A stretch of DNA of 30,970 nt from positions 1-30,970 of the IMG/VR virus record IMGVR_UViG_3300044634_001085; one strand, 5' to 3'. A program made the position numbers and the translations under genes. The notes under the pieces were generated by a model, which saw only the letters and a list, made by a program, of their open reading frames with translations, was not told where the DNA came from and did no database searches. The DNA is from a virus. Below, one piece after another: positions 30,071 to 30,970 of this stretch. How positions within the stretch are numbered: the first letter of the stretch is position 1; every line of letters begins with the position of its first letter.

Positions 30071-30783
30071 CGACTATCAAGTAATTTGGATAACTTGTTG
30101 GCTAGCTTTATATGTCCCTGTTCATTTGGGTGCATTTTATTAGGTGATATCCAGTCCATTGAAGCTAAGTGGGCGTATATATCTACTTCATGCATTTCTT
30201 GATCATATAACGCATCGTCGATAAGTTTGTTGCCAAATGTTAGCTCAACCAGAGAAGTGTTAGTTAATAGCGAATCATCAAACAATACTATGTTTTGTAA
30301 ATTATCTGGTATTACTAAATCACAAAAGATTGGTATCATAACACAGTTGATGTTATGCATTTTGCAAATAGCATAGAAACTGTTTAATGCCATCAACGAA
30401 TCATACACAGGAGTGATAGATTTACGATTCTGATAATCGTTTACGTAGTGAATATCTCGGCCTGTTACATACTCAAACCCAAATCCTCTGATCTGTGCAG
30501 TAAGGCACAAGAATGCAGTAAGTTGTTCGCTTGAAGTTTTTAAGAGGCTATTTCGCTTTTTGCAAAATTTAACTAGTTGATACAGTGCATACTCAATGGA
30601 TGCACCCGACTTAGCGAAATTAACAAATTGTTGGTTTCTGTTTTCAGAAACTATAGTAGAAAATGCTTTTAAAGGATTGTCTTTGCCAACTCTGGCATAT
30701 GGGAAAAGAACTCTAGGAAATATATCGTTGGGTTTACCTAATTCGCAACCAATTGGCCAGCTATCACCAAACCATAAATCCAT
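30067..30783 (-). CDS. SGNH/GDSL-type hydrolase-like protein, 238 aa
   Basis: Starts MDLWFGDSWPIGCELG, in which GDS gives nucleophile Ser8. FAKSGASIEYAL supplies the block II/III glycine region. NKMHPNEQGHIKLANKL near the C terminus gives the catalytic His with the usual HPN..GH spacing, although the expected Asp is Asn. This could lower activity or mean the Asp lies elsewhere. It follows a virion gene with its ATG only 3 nt beyond the stop, so it is probably translated with it. Substrate unknown. Confidence 0.7.
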   Translation of the reverse strand: MDLWFGDSWPIGCELGKPNDIFPRVLFPYARVGKDNPLKAFSTIVSENRNQQFVNFAKSGASIEYALYQLVKFCKKRNSLLKTSSEQLTAFLCLTAQIRGFGFEYVTGRDIHYVNDYQNRKSITPVYDSLMALNSFYAICKMHNINCVMIPIFCDLVIPDNLQNIVLFDDSLLTNTSLVELTFGNKLIDDALYDQEMHEVDIYAHLASMDWISPNKMHPNEQGHIKLANKLSKLLDSR

Positions 30784-30786
30784 TTA

Positions 30787-30970
30787 TCACCAGCTGATGT
30801 TCCAGGTAATAGTATTGTTCGAGGTTGAGTTTGTACCAATGTAGACAGCGTAACCTAGATTGACAAAGTAATCTTTAACATAATTAATTTGATCTAATTT
30901 AGTTGGATCAGTTGTAACACCGTTCCATACGTTATAATACGAAACGTTGCTGGTCATTGTAGTACTATTG
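30787..30970 (-). CDS. C-terminal end of a probable virion protein (5' part outside window)
   Basis: 61 codons are visible, ending in a TGA at 30787. The tail contains QINYVKDYFVNLGYAVYIG and ends NTITWNISW. A 'GY.v.i..N..t.NTI.W.i.W' ending is, from memory, shared by structural proteins of T4-like marine phages. The rest lies beyond the right edge, so the role cannot be fixed. Confidence 0.6.
   Translation of the reverse strand, partial: NSTTMTSNVSYYNVWNGVTTDPTKLDQINYVKDYFVNLGYAVYIGTNSTSNNTITWNISW

Overview
This window looks like part of the genome of a large T4-like marine myovirus. Its probable host is an alphaproteobacterium. The phage evidence is: tightly packed, overlapping genes almost all on the minus strand; a gp30-type ATP-dependent DNA ligase; T4/enterobacterial-type class Ia NrdA and NrdB with a glutaredoxin; a DEDD exonuclease; a PD-(D/E)XK nuclease; a PAAR spike-tip protein; a large fibre-like virion protein; two peptidoglycan-cutting enzymes; a tRNA set; and two promoter classes. 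One class is near-consensus sigma70 boxes (TTGACN, 16-17 nt, TATAAT-like). The other is the T4 late box (N)ATAAATA. Several small proteins at the left end match my memory of hypothetical families in T4-like cyanophages. The host inference rests mainly on a circularly permuted, two-piece tmRNA whose tag resembles alphaproteobacterial tags.

Layout from left to right. 1-3.5 kb: small conserved hypothetical proteins, one SGNH hydrolase and small membrane proteins, several with their own sigma70-like promoter. 4.6-4.9 kb: tRNA-Leu and tRNA-Arg with an unassigned, strongly folded RNA between them. 5-10 kb: DNA ligase, DEDD exonuclease, two 2OG-Fe(II) oxygenases and two GT-A glycosyltransferases. 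10-12 kb: tRNA-Gly, a secreted EF-hand protein, an AhpC-AhpD peroxidase pair and an HNH-like protein that lacks its histidines. 12-14 kb: GH19 endolysin, M15 peptidase, tRNA-Thr, a small hypothetical protein, a possible structured RNA carrying shuffled 23S rRNA-like words, and the tmRNA. 14-17.3 kb: SGNH hydrolase, two more 2OG oxygenases, an AbrB-like protein, a SprT-like metalloprotease, two tRNAs and a CMP/dCMP-type deaminase. 17.3-22 kb: a PP-loop asparagine-synthetase-like protein, a subtilase, an unrecognised protein and a radical SAM enzyme. The subtilase and the unrecognised protein are the only plus-strand genes. 22-31 kb: PAAR protein, Sm-like protein, glutaredoxin, NrdB, NrdA, a hypothetical protein, a fibre-like virion protein, PD-(D/E)XK nuclease, a third SGNH hydrolase and the 3' end of another probable virion protein.

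How the genes may work together. The reductases, glutaredoxin, deaminase, ligase and nucleases serve nucleotide supply and DNA replication or repair. The tRNAs and tmRNA support translation of the phage's own messages. AhpC-AhpD would detoxify peroxides during infection. The glycosyltransferases, SGNH hydrolases and 2OG oxygenases could modify glycans, proteins or bases. The two lysis enzymes and the PAAR and fibre-like proteins are late functions. The least expected parts are the AhpC-AhpD pair, the permuted tmRNA, two unassigned structured RNA regions, and the clustered PP-loop ligase, subtilase and radical SAM genes, which resemble the parts of a peptide-modifying pathway.
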